From positions 4,340,001 through 4,404,000 of the forward strand of contig NZ_CP087968.1 of assembly GCF_024703895.1 (NCBI RefSeq): a DNA stretch of 64,000 nt, written 5' to 3'. This document shows, piece after piece, positions 56,772-64,000 of the stretch. The translations under genes and the position numbers were made by a program. The stretch's first letter is position 1. Every line of letters begins with the position of its first letter. This stretch comes from Nocardioides sp. B-3. GTDB taxonomy: Bacteria; Actinomycetota; Actinomycetes; Propionibacteriales; Nocardioidaceae. A model generated the notes under the pieces. That model saw nothing but the letters and a program-made list of their open reading frames with translations. It had not been told where the DNA came from and ran no database searches.

Positions 56772-57997
56772 GGAGTCCTCCTCAGGACGTCGGGCGGTGA
56801 TGGCGGGGCCGATGGCTCCTAGTTCACGGAGCATTCGGATGTCCGCCGCGCTCTTTCCAAGCAACGTGCTGAGCACGTTGTCGGTACCGGACCCCGGGCG
56901 CGAGCCGGGAGTGCCGACCCGGGGCTCGATGGTCGACCACGTCGGAATGGGCGCCGGGACCGTGATGTCGCGACCAAGTTCCTCGTCGTGAACGCTGACG
57001 AGGTTTCCGCAGGAACCTTCAAGTGCGGGTCGTCCAGCAGTTCGACGGCTGTGAAGACCCGACCGCAGGCCACGCCGTTCTGTTCCAAGAGCACCAGCAG
57101 ATCGTCACGCTTGTAGGTTTGAGTCCACTCGGCGACACGGCTCTCGATCAGCTCGCGGTGCTTCAGGCGCACGGCGTTCGTCGGGTATGCGCGTAGATCG
57201 TCGTCGCCGATGAGGGTGACGAGTCGTTGCCACATACGGGGGTCGAGGCAGGGATGATCACGTGGTCCCCGTCGGCGGTGGGGAACAGGCCGTTGGGACA
57301 GATGTTTGCTTGCTGGTTGCCCATCCGCTGCTTGGCCACGCCGTTGGTGGCGGCACCGACCGCCGGGTCCTCCATCATGCGCAGCAGCGGTTCCGAACAG
57401 GGCCGGGTCGATCAGCTGGCCTTCGCCGGTCTCGTCGCGATGGCGCAGTGCCAACATCACTGCAAAGGCCGCGTACATCCCCACGACACCATCGGCGAGG
57501 GGGTATCCGGCAAAGACAGGTGGCCTGTCGGGATAGCCGGTGATGTGGGTCAGTCCCGCGTACGCCTCCGCGATACGGGCGAAGCCGGGACGGTCTGCAT
57601 AGGGCCCCTCCCGGCCAAAGGCGGTCAGGTGCAGTACCACCGGGTCGGTCCGCCTGCTACGCAAGTCGTCGTAGTCCGGGCCCCAGCGGCGCAGTGTGGC
57701 GGGCCTGAAGTTGGTCACGACCACGTCGACTGCGCCAGCTAGTTCGAGAGCCAGCTCGGCACCGGCATCGTTCGACAGGTCGACCGTCACTGAGGACTTT
57801 CCGCGGTTGGTGACCTTGTGGTGGAGCGAGACGTCGTCGACGAACGGCGGGTAGGCGCGAACGGGATCACCCATCACAGGGTGCTCGACCTTGATCACTT
57901 CGGCCCCGTACTCCCCCAACAGCGATGCCGTGAGCGGCGCAGCAAGAACTGTCGAGAGGTCAAGGACTCGCACACCGTCCAGCGGCAATTTCGTCAT
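56770..57997 (-). CDS. CaiB/BaiF-family CoA transferase, frameshifted
   Basis: Starts MTKLPLDGVRVLDLSTVLAA. Family III CoA-transferase motifs are LTASLLGEYGAEVIKVEHPV, NRGKSSVTVDLSNDAGAEL, and the catalytic Asp in GEGQLIDPALFG. After shifts near 57390 and 57240 come VAKQRMGNQQANICPNGLFP and NAVRLKHRELIESRVAEWTQ. A shift near 57000 is needed to read ELGRDITVPAPIPTWSTIEP and the helical tail KSAADIRMLRELGAI. The stop is uncertain, because one further indel is required near 56790. It moves CoA between carboxylic acids and probably activates the imported acid. Confidence 0.8.
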
Positions 57998-58030
57998 GGC
58001 TCCAACTCACAAAACGTTAGTTTTCAGAAC

Positions 58031-58058
58031 GTGAGTGAATGTAGCATGTAGATGTGAC
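58031..58058. promoter_or_regulatory. Operator-like motif between divergent CoA transferase and TetR genes
   Basis: GTGAGTGAATGTAGCATGTA followed by GATGTGAC lies in the gap between the CoA-transferase start (57997) and the TetR gene. The core GCATGTAGATGTG resembles the motifs at 47725 and 55717. A TetR repressor usually binds its own divergent promoter, so this is the best operator candidate. Confidence 0.45.
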
Positions 58059-58691
58059 TCCAAACACCCCGCTTGGAAACCCGAAACCCATGCCAATGAC
58101 CGACGCTCCGTCAGGGGCCGCAGCGCGAAGCGGTTGTCGACCGAACGTCAGATACTCGGGGCGGCGCGAGCGCTCGTCGAGCGCGACGGGGTGCTCAACG
58201 GCCTGAACCTGCAGCAGGTTGCCGAAGAAGCAGGTGTCAATCGAGCGCTCATCTATCAGTACTTCGGATCTCGCCAAGGCCTGCTACGTGCTGCCTTGGC
58301 GGGGTTGTCATGGGAAGCCTCGGCCGTTTTCCACAAGGACCGCGCCCTCCCCTTCGCAGAGCGTCGGCGGCGGGTCTTCTCCGAGGCGATCGTGCACCGT
58401 GCCTTCCTCAAGTTGGAGACGCTCGTGGCTCTCGATGGCGGGAGTATCGACCCCTTTCCGGCGCTCGACGCGACTCGGGAGGACTTGGCGCGTGACAAAG
58501 AGACCGGCGCATTGCCCCCAGATACCGACGCGTTGATAGCGCACGTCATGACCGCAGCGACCTATTTGGGCTACACCGCCTACCGAGAGGTCTTCGCAGC
58601 GCGCCTCGGCGTAGCACCCGAAGAACTCGACGTCCGCGCACAGGCGACTTTCGACCAGATGCTCGGGGGGATCATCGACCCCAAGAACTGA
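58035..58691 (+). CDS. TetR-family transcriptional regulator
   Basis: The helix-turn-helix is clear: STERQILGAARALVERDGVL, LNLQQVAEEAGVNRALIYQY, FGSRQGLLRAALAGL. A helical ligand domain follows to the end, FDQMLGGIIDPKN. The start is uncertain: the long frame opens with a GTG at 58035 that overlaps the operator-like motif. An ATG at 58090 (MPMTDAPSG) is in another frame and would need an indel near 58125. It is divergent from the CoA transferase and probably controls the 50.5-64 kb cluster. Confidence 0.85.
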   Translation: MNVACRCDSKHPAWKPETHANDRRSVRGRSAKRLSTERQILGAARALVERDGVLNGLNLQQVAEEAGVNRALIYQYFGSRQGLLRAALAGLSWEASAVFHKDRALPFAERRRRVFSEAIVHRAFLKLETLVALDGGSIDPFPALDATREDLARDKETGALPPDTDALIAHVMTAATYLGYTAYREVFAARLGVAPEELDVRAQATFDQMLGGIIDPKN

Positions 58692-58705
58692 CCGACTGGT
58701 TCGGG

Positions 58706-59428
58706 TTAGGTGTGCGCACCGAAGATCAGGAGCATGAGCCCGCTCGCGCCAGCGAGAAGAAGTGTCCCTCGCATGACAGCTGACGCGCTCACCCGCCCGG
58801 TCAACCAGACCGACGCGACCAATCCGCCGATCATGCCCGCGCCGGCCGCATACGCTGAACTGTTCAATGGGGGCGGTCCGATCAGAATGAACATGACGAG
58901 CCCGAAGAGAAAGAAGTAGGCATTCAGGGTCGCGCGGGTCGCCGCCAACGGCCAGCCGTTGTTCGCCGCGTGCATGATGAGTGGTGGCCCTCCGACACCG
59001 CCAGCGACTACAAGACCGCTCGACAGGGCTCCCGAAAGTGCCGCTCCCCGCTGCTGGCGCAGCATCCCCAGACGAACTCCGGACGCGATCATCGCGACGG
59101 CAAGAAGCCCAGTTCCCCCGGCTATTCTGGCTACGACGTCGTCCGGCAGGCCTCCGATGAGCCACACCCAGAACGGTGCGAGGAAGGCGGCGGGCAGGAG
59201 GATCTCGAGCAGGTCACGAATGCCGACGTCACGCCACCGGGCGAAAAGGAGTGTGGTGTTCACCGCCGGGCCGAGCGCCACCGTCAACTGCAGTCCGGCG
59301 GCGTGCCCGCAAGCCAGAATCAACACCGGTCCGGCGACCAGACTGAAGCCCCAGCCGGTGAGCACCTGACAAATGCTGGCGGCGGACAAGCCAACGATGA
59401 GGATCGGCAGAATGACCTCCAAGGCCAT
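58706..59428 (-). CDS. TauE/SafE-family membrane transporter
   Basis: An intact 240-residue protein from MALEVILPILIVGLSAASIC with about eight hydrophobic segments. Typical words are GFSLVAGPVLILACGHAAGL and VVAGGVGGPPLIMHAANN. The start overlaps the dihydrodiol dehydrogenase stop as ATGA. TauE/SafE proteins export sulfite, sulfoacetate or other organic anions. In an aromatic operon an uptake or export role for an aromatic acid is possible. Confidence 0.85.
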   Translation of the reverse strand: MALEVILPILIVGLSAASICQVLTGWGFSLVAGPVLILACGHAAGLQLTVALGPAVNTTLLFARWRDVGIRDLLEILLPAAFLAPFWVWLIGGLPDDVVARIAGGTGLLAVAMIASGVRLGMLRQQRGAALSGALSSGLVVAGGVGGPPLIMHAANNGWPLAATRATLNAYFFLFGLVMFILIGPPPLNSSAYAAGAGMIGGLVASVWLTGRVSASAVMRGTLLLAGASGLMLLIFGAHT

Positions 59429-60237
59429 CAGTTCAGGTCGCGGCGAACACCGCCAGCGACGTTGCGGATTCCCCGGACACCTAGTCCGAGCTCGACCGGC
59501 AGCACGATTCCAGTGACGGCACGAGACTTTTGCGAGTCGACGAGATACATGAACGCCTCGACGTAGTCCTCGACATCCGGGACGAACCCCGGGGGCACGC
59601 GCTCAGCAAAGGCTGCCCCGTCCCACGCGTCGTCGAACCGCTGGTCTTCCTGACCGAGGCCGGGCGGGCCACTCAGCGCCGTGGCCATCCCGGCAGGCGC
59701 CACCGCGTTGACCCGCACCTGCGGGGCGAGTTCGTAGGCGAGTTGGCGCACGATGCCGACACCGGCGTGCTTGGACGCCACGTAGAGCGGCCCGCCGCCG
59801 CCGGGATACAAGGCAGCGTTCGACAGTGTCAGGACGATCGCGCCGCCGGATTCCGCAAGCACCGGCGCGGCCGCGTGCGCCGCAACCAGATATCCCTTCA
59901 CGTTGACGGAGAACAACTGGTCGAACCCGGAATCGAGCTGCTCGGGTGTCATGTCCATGAGCGCGAGCGAGTAGTCCCATACGGCTGCGTTCGCGATGAG
60001 CGCGTCAACGGAATCGAACCGTTCGGTCATCTGGTCAATCAGCCGCTCGTAGGCGCCGTGGTCGGCTGCGTCCGCGCTCTCGAAGGCGAGGGCGCCGCGT
60101 CGGTGCAGGTCGGCCAGCTCATCGGGGAGTTCCCGTCGCCGGTCGAGGACGCCGACGCCCCAACCGTCTGCGGCGAAACGCCGCACGAGGGCGGCCCCGA
60201 GCCCGGACGCGCCGCCGGTGATCAGGACGCTTCTCAC
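59428..60237 (-). CDS. cis-Dihydrodiol dehydrogenase (BphB/HcaB-like)
   Basis: An intact 269-residue short-chain dehydrogenase: MRSVLITGGASGLGAALVRR (NAD site), VDALIANAAVWDYSLALMDM, GAIVLTLSNAALYPGGGGPL with catalytic Ser, YVASKHAGVGIVRQLAYELA (Tyr-x3-Lys) and VRVNAVAPAGMATALSGPPG. The VAPxGMxTxLxGPxxLG block marks enzymes that oxidise aromatic cis-dihydrodiols to catechols with NAD+. Its start overlaps the reductase stop. It acts after the dioxygenase at the right edge. Confidence 0.9.
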   Translation of the reverse strand: MRSVLITGGASGLGAALVRRFAADGWGVGVLDRRRELPDELADLHRRGALAFESADAADHGAYERLIDQMTERFDSVDALIANAAVWDYSLALMDMTPEQLDSGFDQLFSVNVKGYLVAAHAAAPVLAESGGAIVLTLSNAALYPGGGGPLYVASKHAGVGIVRQLAYELAPQVRVNAVAPAGMATALSGPPGLGQEDQRFDDAWDGAAFAERVPPGFVPDVEDYVEAFMYLVDSQKSRAVTGIVLPVELGLGVRGIRNVAGGVRRDLN

Positions 60238-61454
60238 GGGGCGTCGACCAGTTGCTTGAGTGGGACGTCGGTGCGCTCAAGGTCATTGGCTGAGCCACGT
60301 AGTCGTCCGCCGATCAGTCGGCGAGCTTCGCGCACCACACGCGGCTGGTCCAGTGCGGTAAGGCCTACCAATCGCGAGTCCGCGATCGAGAATTCGACGA
60401 TCTGGCCGTCACCGGGTTGCCGGAGTCGGGTGTAATCGGCCGCATCCGGTTCACCCGGGACCTCAAGTCTGTGAGAGAACTGGTCGGACCATGCCCACGG
60501 CGTGGGCAGCGGGACCGGTTCGAGACCGGCGATCGCCCGCGCTGCAGCCTCACCCTGAGCCTGCGCGGATGCGAAGTGCTCGTGACGGATCAAGCGGCCG
60601 CCCAAGCGACGACTGGCCACGTCGCCTGCCGCGTACAGTCCCGGCACCGAGGTGCGCATCGACTCATCCACTAGCACGCCCCGCTCGGTCGCCGCGCCCG
60701 CTCGCTCAGCCAGTTCGGTCGCCGGTTCGATGCCAATACCGACCACGAGCAGGTCGACCTCGAGAACGGTACCGTCAGAGAGTTGGACGACAAGACCATC
60801 GTCGGTCGGCGTGCAGTTGTTCACAGTCACTCCGGTGCGGAAACGGACGCCGTGCTCGGCGAAGGTGCGCAGCAGCGTCGTGCGCACCGCCCGGGAGGCG
60901 ATGGAGGGAAACGGCGTTGTCTGCATCTCTAAGACTTCGACGTCCAAGCCTTGCGCGGACGCCGAGGCCGCGCACTCGGCGCCTATGAGGCCAGACCCCA
61001 GAACAAGCGCTCGGTGCGCCGTGCGCATGTGCGCTCGAAGGGCCCGGGCGTCTGCCCAAGTGCGGAGCACGTGGATGCGTGGATCCTCCGGCAGACCAGC
61101 AGGACGTCGGGCACGGCCGCCGGTCGCGAGCACCACCACGTCGGCGGCGATCTGCTCGCGATCCTCGATCGTCAGCGAGAAGCCGCCGCTGGCCAGTTCG
61201 ACGGAGGTTACCGGAGCGCCGAGACGAAGAGTGATGTCCCGGCTGGCGTAGGTGTCGGTCGGAAGCAGCCACACGGCCTCGGGTTCTTCCGCAGCAGTGA
61301 GGACGGTCTTGGACAGCGGTGGCCGTTCGTACGGCGCAGTGTCCTCGGCGCCGACGAGCGTTATAGGCCCCTCGTGCCCGACCGCCCTCAGGGTATACGC
61401 CGCGGCCGCGCCAGCCGTGCTGGCGCCCACGATCACGACGGACGCATCCCTCAT
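60234..61454 (-). CDS. FAD-dependent ferredoxin reductase (BphA4/HcaD-like)
   Basis: An intact protein of 406 residues. The ATG at 61454 (MRDASVVIVGASTAGAAAAY) is preferred because it overlaps the stop of the Rieske ferredoxin. FAD site VIVGASTAGAAAAYTLR, APYERPPLSKTVLTA, NAD site HRALVLGSGLIGAECAASAS and the C-terminal FAD motif GLYAAGDVASRRLGG. It passes electrons from NADH to the Rieske ferredoxin encoded just upstream. Confidence 0.92.
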   Translation of the reverse strand: MRDASVVIVGASTAGAAAAYTLRAVGHEGPITLVGAEDTAPYERPPLSKTVLTAAEEPEAVWLLPTDTYASRDITLRLGAPVTSVELASGGFSLTIEDREQIAADVVVLATGGRARRPAGLPEDPRIHVLRTWADARALRAHMRTAHRALVLGSGLIGAECAASASAQGLDVEVLEMQTTPFPSIASRAVRTTLLRTFAEHGVRFRTGVTVNNCTPTDDGLVVQLSDGTVLEVDLLVVGIGIEPATELAERAGAATERGVLVDESMRTSVPGLYAAGDVASRRLGGRLIRHEHFASAQAQGEAAARAIAGLEPVPLPTPWAWSDQFSHRLEVPGEPDAADYTRLRQPGDGQIVEFSIADSRLVGLTALDQPRVVREARRLIGGRLRGSANDLERTDVPLKQLVDAP

Positions 61455-61849
61455 CCTTCGCTCACCCACGCCCTTGGCACGCTCACCTGCAGTTGATTGC
61501 CGGCGACGCGGGTGTCGAAGGTGCGCAGCGGCAAGGTTGCAGGCAAAGACGTGGCCTTACCACTGCGGACACAGAACGTCGCCATGTGTAGCGCACACTC
61601 AACTTGGTCACCGTCGAGGTAGCCCTCGTTGAGCGAGGATTTCATGTGTGTGCAGGTGTCCGCGGTCGAGAAGAACTCGCCTTCGACGTTGTAGACGGCC
61701 ACCGGCGGGTCGCTCTCCAGAGCTCGCATCTCACCCGCTGGCAGGTCATCTGTTAGGCACGCGTCGATCCAGACCAGGTCATCGGCTCCGGTGCTCTCAC
61801 CGCCCGAGTTGACGCCATTCGCGCGCTCTTCCATCGTTTGCTCAGTCAT
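61451..61849 (-). CDS. Rieske-type ferredoxin (BphA3/HcaC-like)
   Basis: An intact protein of 132 residues from MTEQTMEERANGVNSGGEST. The 2Fe-2S site is TADTCTHMKSSLNEG (C-x-H) and DQVECALHMATFCVRSG (C-x2-H). An extra ~20-residue N-terminal extension is present. It shuttles electrons from the FAD reductase to the terminal dioxygenase. It overlaps its neighbours on both sides. Confidence 0.92.
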   Translation of the reverse strand: MTEQTMEERANGVNSGGESTGADDLVWIDACLTDDLPAGEMRALESDPPVAVYNVEGEFFSTADTCTHMKSSLNEGYLDGDQVECALHMATFCVRSGKATSLPATLPLRTFDTRVAGNQLQVSVPRAWVSEG

Positions 61850-62715
61850 CTCGCCGGTCACGACCTTGCAGAAAGCCGGTGAGCACGCTCTCGAACTCCT
61901 GCGCCTGCTCGAACTGCACCCAGTGACCGCACTGGGGGAACACGTGCAACTGTGCGTTGGCCATGCGCTTGAGCATGAACAGGCCGCTCTCGTACGGGTT
62001 GGTCCGGTCGTCACGGCCCCATAGCAGCAGGGTGCGGTGCGGGATCCGGTCCAAGTCGCGCCACAGTTGCGGCTCGCTGGGTGTCCGGGGTGGAGAGGAA
62101 CTTGGTGTAAAACGCCCGAGTCTCAGGGTCGACTGCCGCCTCGTAACGCGAGCGAACCAGCTCGGTGGTGCTCAGGGATTTGTCGTACAGAAAGGTGTCG
62201 ACAAGCGCCTGCATCTTCTCGATCGAGGGTCCGGGCTCAGCGAAGAAGCCGTACAGGTGCTTCATCCCCTCAGTGGGCTCGGGGGCGAAGATGTTGAGGC
62301 TCCCACCGGCGGGACCCATCAGGATCAGGTCGAGCACTCGGCCGGGGTGATGAAGCGCCATCTGAATGGCAGTACGACCGCCGAAGGAGTTCCCCGGGAT
62401 GTGTGCGGCCTCGATGTCGAGCTCGTCGAGCAGTCCAACCAGCAGGCGCATCGCGAACTCGGAGCGGCATTCGTCCACCGGCGGGATCTTGGTACTGCCG
62501 CCGTAGCCCGGCTGGTCGACCATCAGGACACGGAAGTTGTTCGACAGTGCGAGGTTTTGGTGAAAGTTGCTCCAGCCTGAAGCTCCGGGGCCGCCACCGT
62601 GAAGCAACACCAGTGGAGTGCCCGTGCCGGCCTCGTTGTAGTGGACTCGGTGGCCGTCGATGACGGCGGTACGCGAGGTGGCGTCAAAGGTCAGTTCTTC
62701 GATCGTTTGGGTCAT
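61842..62715 (-). CDS. Meta-cleavage product hydrolase (MhpC/BphD/HsaD-like), frameshifted
   Basis: Starts MTQTIEELTFDATSRTAVID. Alpha/beta hydrolase motifs of the C-C hydrolases: LVLLHGGGPGASGWSNFHQN (oxyanion region), MVDQPGYGGSTKIPPVDE, the nucleophile Ser in AHIPGNSFGGRTAIQMALHH. After a shift near 62080 come LLLWGRDDRTNPYESGLFML with the Asp and HVFPQCGHWVQFEQAQEFES with the His. It splits the ring-opened product of the extradiol dioxygenase into a hydroxypentadienoate and an acid. Confidence 0.9.
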
Positions 62716-62751
62716 GGTGGACTCCGTCCGTGTAGAAGGGGGCGAGTGAGA

Positions 62752-63322
62752 TTAGAAGAAGATGCTTAGGCTGGGGGCGATCACGGTCGCGTGGTCCAGG
62801 GCGGATCTCGCGCCGACAAATTTTGAGCCCGTACGGCGCCGCGTCGGCACACTCAAGCCGGTCGCGACGCTCACCCACGAAGGCGTGGGAGTCATGCTCA
62901 GAGCGGCTCTGGTACGCGATGAACGCCGTACGGACCGACCACCCGTCCGGCTCCTTGCGGGCCAGCAGGTTTGTGATCAGGTGCCGGGTGCGCGAGGGAG
63001 GTTCCTCGGCCCACGCCTTGCCGGTCTCGATCTTGTCGACACGTTGTGTGAGCTCCATAAATGTTTCGTCGAATTGGGCGAGCTCATCGGGGCCGGTGAA
63101 CTCCATGCTCCGCTGGCGGGGTGGGAGCACTCGACGAATGGGCATCCAGTAATGCAGGTCTTCGGAGAAGAGATTCAGCCAGTCGTGGAACCGCCGCTCG
63201 TCGAGCAGGTGCGCCTCGAAGTTGTAGAACTGCTGGAGCCGGAGATGGTCGGCCGGGTCGGGCAGAGGCCAGTCGGCATGAGCGCCAAACCCGCCGCCCT
63301 CGGTCTGCGCGTTCGAGTTCAC
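62752..63322 (-). CDS. Rieske dioxygenase, beta subunit (second cluster), frameshifted at end
   Basis: A GTG at 63322 overlaps the alpha-subunit stop and opens VNSNAQTEGGGFGAHADWPL. LRLQQFYNFEAHLLDERRFH, DWLNLFSEDLHYWMPIRRVL, PPSRTRHLITNLLARKEPDG and RSEHDSHAFVGERRDRLEC follow the BphA2/HcaF pattern. A one-base shift near 62812 gives the typical tail DHATVIAPSLSIFF at 62752. It forms the terminal oxygenase with the alpha subunit. Confidence 0.9.
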
Positions 63323-64000
63323 GCCAGTCCCTCCGTCATCATCGCCGACCAACGACGATAGAAACTGCGTGCCGCGGTGTCTGAGAACAGTGGCCCCTCG
63401 TGGGCTCCAGAGTTCTCCGAACGTCGGGTTGGCGCGTCGAGAGCCATCCGGTAGCACAAGGTCGTGTCGCGCGACACGCTGCCCTGCATCGTCTTCTGGA
63501 TCTCGACCCAGTTCTCCCCGTCGTCCTGCTCGAGCAAGCCGGACGGCCCGAAAGCCCGTAGCGAACTCTTGCGGAAGGCGTTCTTGACGTCCTCGGGCGC
63601 ATCACTGTCGACGATGGTCCGGGCCCACACCTCGATCCTGCCCGGGCCACGTGGGTGCCAGACTCGAATGGTGTTTGTGCCGGCCAGCCAAGAGAAGTTG
63701 GGGAAGATCGTATTGTGACCGCTGACGTGTGCGGCACGGTCCCGCGCCGAGGCGCGCCACGACCTTCTCGTATGTACTGGCTAGCCACTCCTTGGCAAGC
63801 GGCTGAAGCCAGATCGCCGGGTTGGGCCGCTCGGCGTAGAAGTAGCCACCGCCGTGCCCTTGTTCGCTCCAGTACTGCACGCCGTCACGCTGGTCCATGC
63901 TGTGCTGGAGAGGGTCGAAGTCCTCGGGCATGTTGACCGTGATGGCGGAGATGTGACTGGTAGCGGCGTGATACATGTCGCTGGCGAACTGTTCGGCAGG
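63319..64000 (-). CDS. Rieske dioxygenase, alpha subunit, C-terminal part (cut by window edge)
   Basis: The stop is at 63319 and the gene runs off the right edge. The visible ~227 residues are the catalytic half: SDMYHAATSHISAITVNMPE, where the HAATSH portion carries the two iron-binding histidines; YWSEQGHGGGYFYAERPNPA; and, after a shift near 63740, NTIFPNFSWLAGTNTIRVWH and GPGRIEVWARTIVDSDAPED. It ends SFYRRWSAMMTEGLA. It is the counterpart of BphA1/HcaE. The Rieske cluster domain lies outside the window. Confidence 0.85.

Noticed and set aside
56355..56876. In-frame fusion of the CoA transferase to the MDR reductase
   Set aside because: The frame runs through from one to the other, but the MDR gene has its own AGGAGG site and ATG, and the CoA transferase needs several indels. 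The apparent fusion is more likely a missing frameshift at the transferase stop.
1..64000. CRISPR array, rRNA operon or complete tRNA gene
   Set aside because: No regularly spaced short repeats, no 16S/23S signature words and no full cloverleaf were found by eye. Only tRNA fragments at 24395 and 49809 are present.

Overview
The window is high-GC DNA (roughly two-thirds G+C by eye) with codon use, MobF relaxase, integrase and catabolic gene types that point to a soil actinobacterium (Rhodococcus, Pseudonocardia, Nocardioides or a relative). The genus cannot be fixed from sequence alone. There are no rRNA genes, no complete tRNA and no CRISPR array. Many clearly homologous proteins are broken by one-base shifts, usually beside G or C runs. 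Two near-identical IS copies also differ mainly by single-base indels. I therefore read most frameshifts as probable consensus errors and annotate those genes as one CDS with the shifts noted. The two genes split by insertion sequences are different: they are real, precise disruptions.

Region 1 (1-21.4 kb) is an accessory, defence-like island. It holds a GIY-YIG/DUF2075 helicase with a MazG-like pyrophosphohydrolase; an AAA/TOPRIM (OLD-like) ATPase split by an IS1380-family element; a second, inverted copy of that element; a small membrane protein and a KAP-type P-loop NTPase; a tyrosinase fused to a von Willebrand A domain; a DUF5677-like gene split by a third IS1380-family element; and a CBS-HEPN protein translationally coupled to a degenerate helicase-like protein. 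A potassium channel closes the region.

Region 2 (21.4-24.9 kb) is the remnant of an actinomycete integrative element: a tyrosine integrase, a truncated MobF relaxase, and a 45-bp piece of a tRNA-Arg(UCU) gene that looks like an attachment site. It ends in a repeat (R1) whose relatives R2 and R3 lie at 48.5 and 49.9 kb. An IS3-family element sits beside R1.

Region 3 (26.4-47.7 kb), all on the minus strand and lying between R1 and R2, is a catabolic cluster for an N-heterocycle, probably a pyridine derivative. A sugar-type ABC importer (binding protein, permease, double ATPase) leads into a Rieske dioxygenase (beta, alpha), a maleamate amidase-like isochorismatase-fold enzyme, a NuoF-like flavoprotein with a small ferredoxin, a dehydrogenase, a NicX-type 2,5-dihydroxypyridine dioxygenase, a LigA-LigB extradiol dioxygenase, a nitrilase-type amidase, a GntR regulator, a maleate isomerase, a second dehydrogenase and a nitroreductase. 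A three-subunit molybdenum hydroxylase with CoxG and XdhC maturation factors follows. Together these could hydroxylate a pyridine ring, open it, remove the nitrogen and deliver maleate and then fumarate.

Region 4 (47.7-50.5 kb) is the junction: an integrase fragment, repeats R2 and R3, a tRNA-like T arm with a hairpin, and a HEPN/MNT toxin-antitoxin pair.

Region 5 (50.5-64 kb) is a second aromatic cluster of the 3-phenylpropionate/biphenyl type: a three-component Rieske dioxygenase (alpha, cut by the window end; beta; Rieske ferredoxin; FAD reductase), a cis-dihydrodiol dehydrogenase, an MhpB-type extradiol dioxygenase and an MhpC/BphD-type hydrolase. It also has a TauE-like exporter, a CoA transferase, an acryloyl-CoA reductase-like enzyme, a NitT/TauT-type importer and a divergent TetR regulator. 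Related short motifs (ATGTAGAAG-like) lie in the promoter gaps at 47.7, 55.7 and 58.0 kb.
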